From Eubacterium sp. CAG:841 (GTDB lineage Bacteria; Bacillota; Clostridia; Oscillospirales; CAG-272): a DNA stretch of 14,529 nt. The translations under genes were made by a program, and so were the position numbers. How positions within the stretch are numbered: the stretch's first letter is position 1; each line of letters begins with the position of its first letter. The notes below the pieces were generated by a model. It searched no databases. It was not told where the DNA came from and was given only the letters and a program-made list of their open reading frames with translations. The DNA is taken from assembly GCA_000437375.1 (NCBI GenBank), contig FR898217.1, positions 4,534 through 19,062 on the forward strand, read 5' to 3'. This document shows positions 14,380 to 14,529 of this stretch, piece after piece.

Positions 14380-14387
14380 TCTTTGCA

Positions 14388-14529
14388 ATGCTTGAATTTT
14401 TATCCGAATACGCACCTGTAATACTAGCCGTCGCAGTGCTTGCGGCGCTTGTTATAATACTTGCGAAAAAAGGCATGGAAAGAGAAGCGAAAGCCATTGT
14501 GCTTTCGCTTGTAGCCGCTGCCGAGCAGC
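14388..14529 (+). CDS. LLH-family-like phage holin, 5' part (runs off the window)
   Basis: Only the first 47 residues are present. After a short acidic start (MLEFLSEY) there is one strong transmembrane segment (about 9-26, APVILAVAVLAALVIILA). A KKGMEREAKAIVLSLVAAAEQ segment follows, resembling the conserved region after the TM in LL-H-type phage holins, which ends in an AE pair. Holins form inner-membrane lesions that release or activate endolysin. The ATG at 14388 has GGCGGAG at 8-nt spacing. An in-frame GTG at 14364 after AAAGGAG would add eight residues, giving a possible dual start. It follows the coiled-coil/TM gene by 48 bp in the same transcript; an endolysin would be expected next, outside the window. 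Confidence 0.72.
   Translation, partial: MLEFLSEYAPVILAVAVLAALVIILAKKGMEREAKAIVLSLVAAAEQ

Noticed and set aside
14213..14497. 94-codon minus-strand frame opposite the lysis-like genes
   Set aside because: The plus strand shows coiled-coil/TM and holin features with matching ribosome-binding sites; the minus frame looks like an Ala/Ser-rich antisense shadow.
1..14529. CRISPR arrays, tRNA/rRNA genes, insertion sequences
   Set aside because: No regularly spaced direct repeats, cloverleaf or rRNA-like segments, transposase frames or terminal inverted repeats were seen on reading both strands.

Overview
The window looks like a chromosomal segment of a Gram-positive member of the Bacillota, most likely class Clostridia. 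The evidence is the trigger factor-clpP-clpX order, an RbgA-type GTPase next to rnhB, a single-TM type I signal peptidase, a small DUF1540 cysteine protein, a SpoIIQ-like M23 protein and purine-rich Shine-Dalgarno sites throughout. Base composition is moderate in GC, and no finer taxonomy can be supported.

Layout. Almost all genes lie on the minus strand, so transcription reads from high to low coordinates. Unit A (13677 to 5412) runs secA - 218-aa membrane protein - 447-aa membrane protein - lepB - rbgA/ylqF - rnhB - yraN - M19 dipeptidase. Gaps are short or genes overlap (ATGA and TAATG junctions). It ends at a hairpin shared with a convergent small DUF1540 gene (5180-5389, plus strand). 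Unit B starts with a metallophosphoesterase (5019-4270). An exact-consensus promoter embedded in the end of that gene then drives tig - clpP - clpX, closed by a strong intrinsic terminator (837-875). Last is a separately transcribed, membrane-anchored M23 peptidase (707-15).

Unit A combines protein export (SecA, signal peptidase I) with ribosome assembly (RbgA) and nucleic-acid maintenance (RNase HII, YraN). Unit B combines nascent-chain folding (trigger factor) with regulated proteolysis (ClpXP). Two uncharacterised membrane proteins sit between secA and lepB. They appear to be paralogs, and the larger one looks like an internal duplication of the smaller.

The right-hand end (about 13860-14529) is different. 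Divergently from secA there is a textbook LexA/SOS operator (CGAAC-N4-GTTCG), then a strong extended -10 promoter, a heavily structured roughly 145-nt leader, and two phage-lysis-like genes. The first is a coiled-coil/C-terminal-TM protein without a standard start codon; the second is the start of an LLH-type holin. Mutually exclusive hairpins lie over the two candidate holin starts. This is the most unusual part of the window. It may be the lysis end of a prophage, a phage-tail-like bacteriocin locus, or a stand-alone SOS-controlled lysis/release module. The window ends before the expected endolysin.
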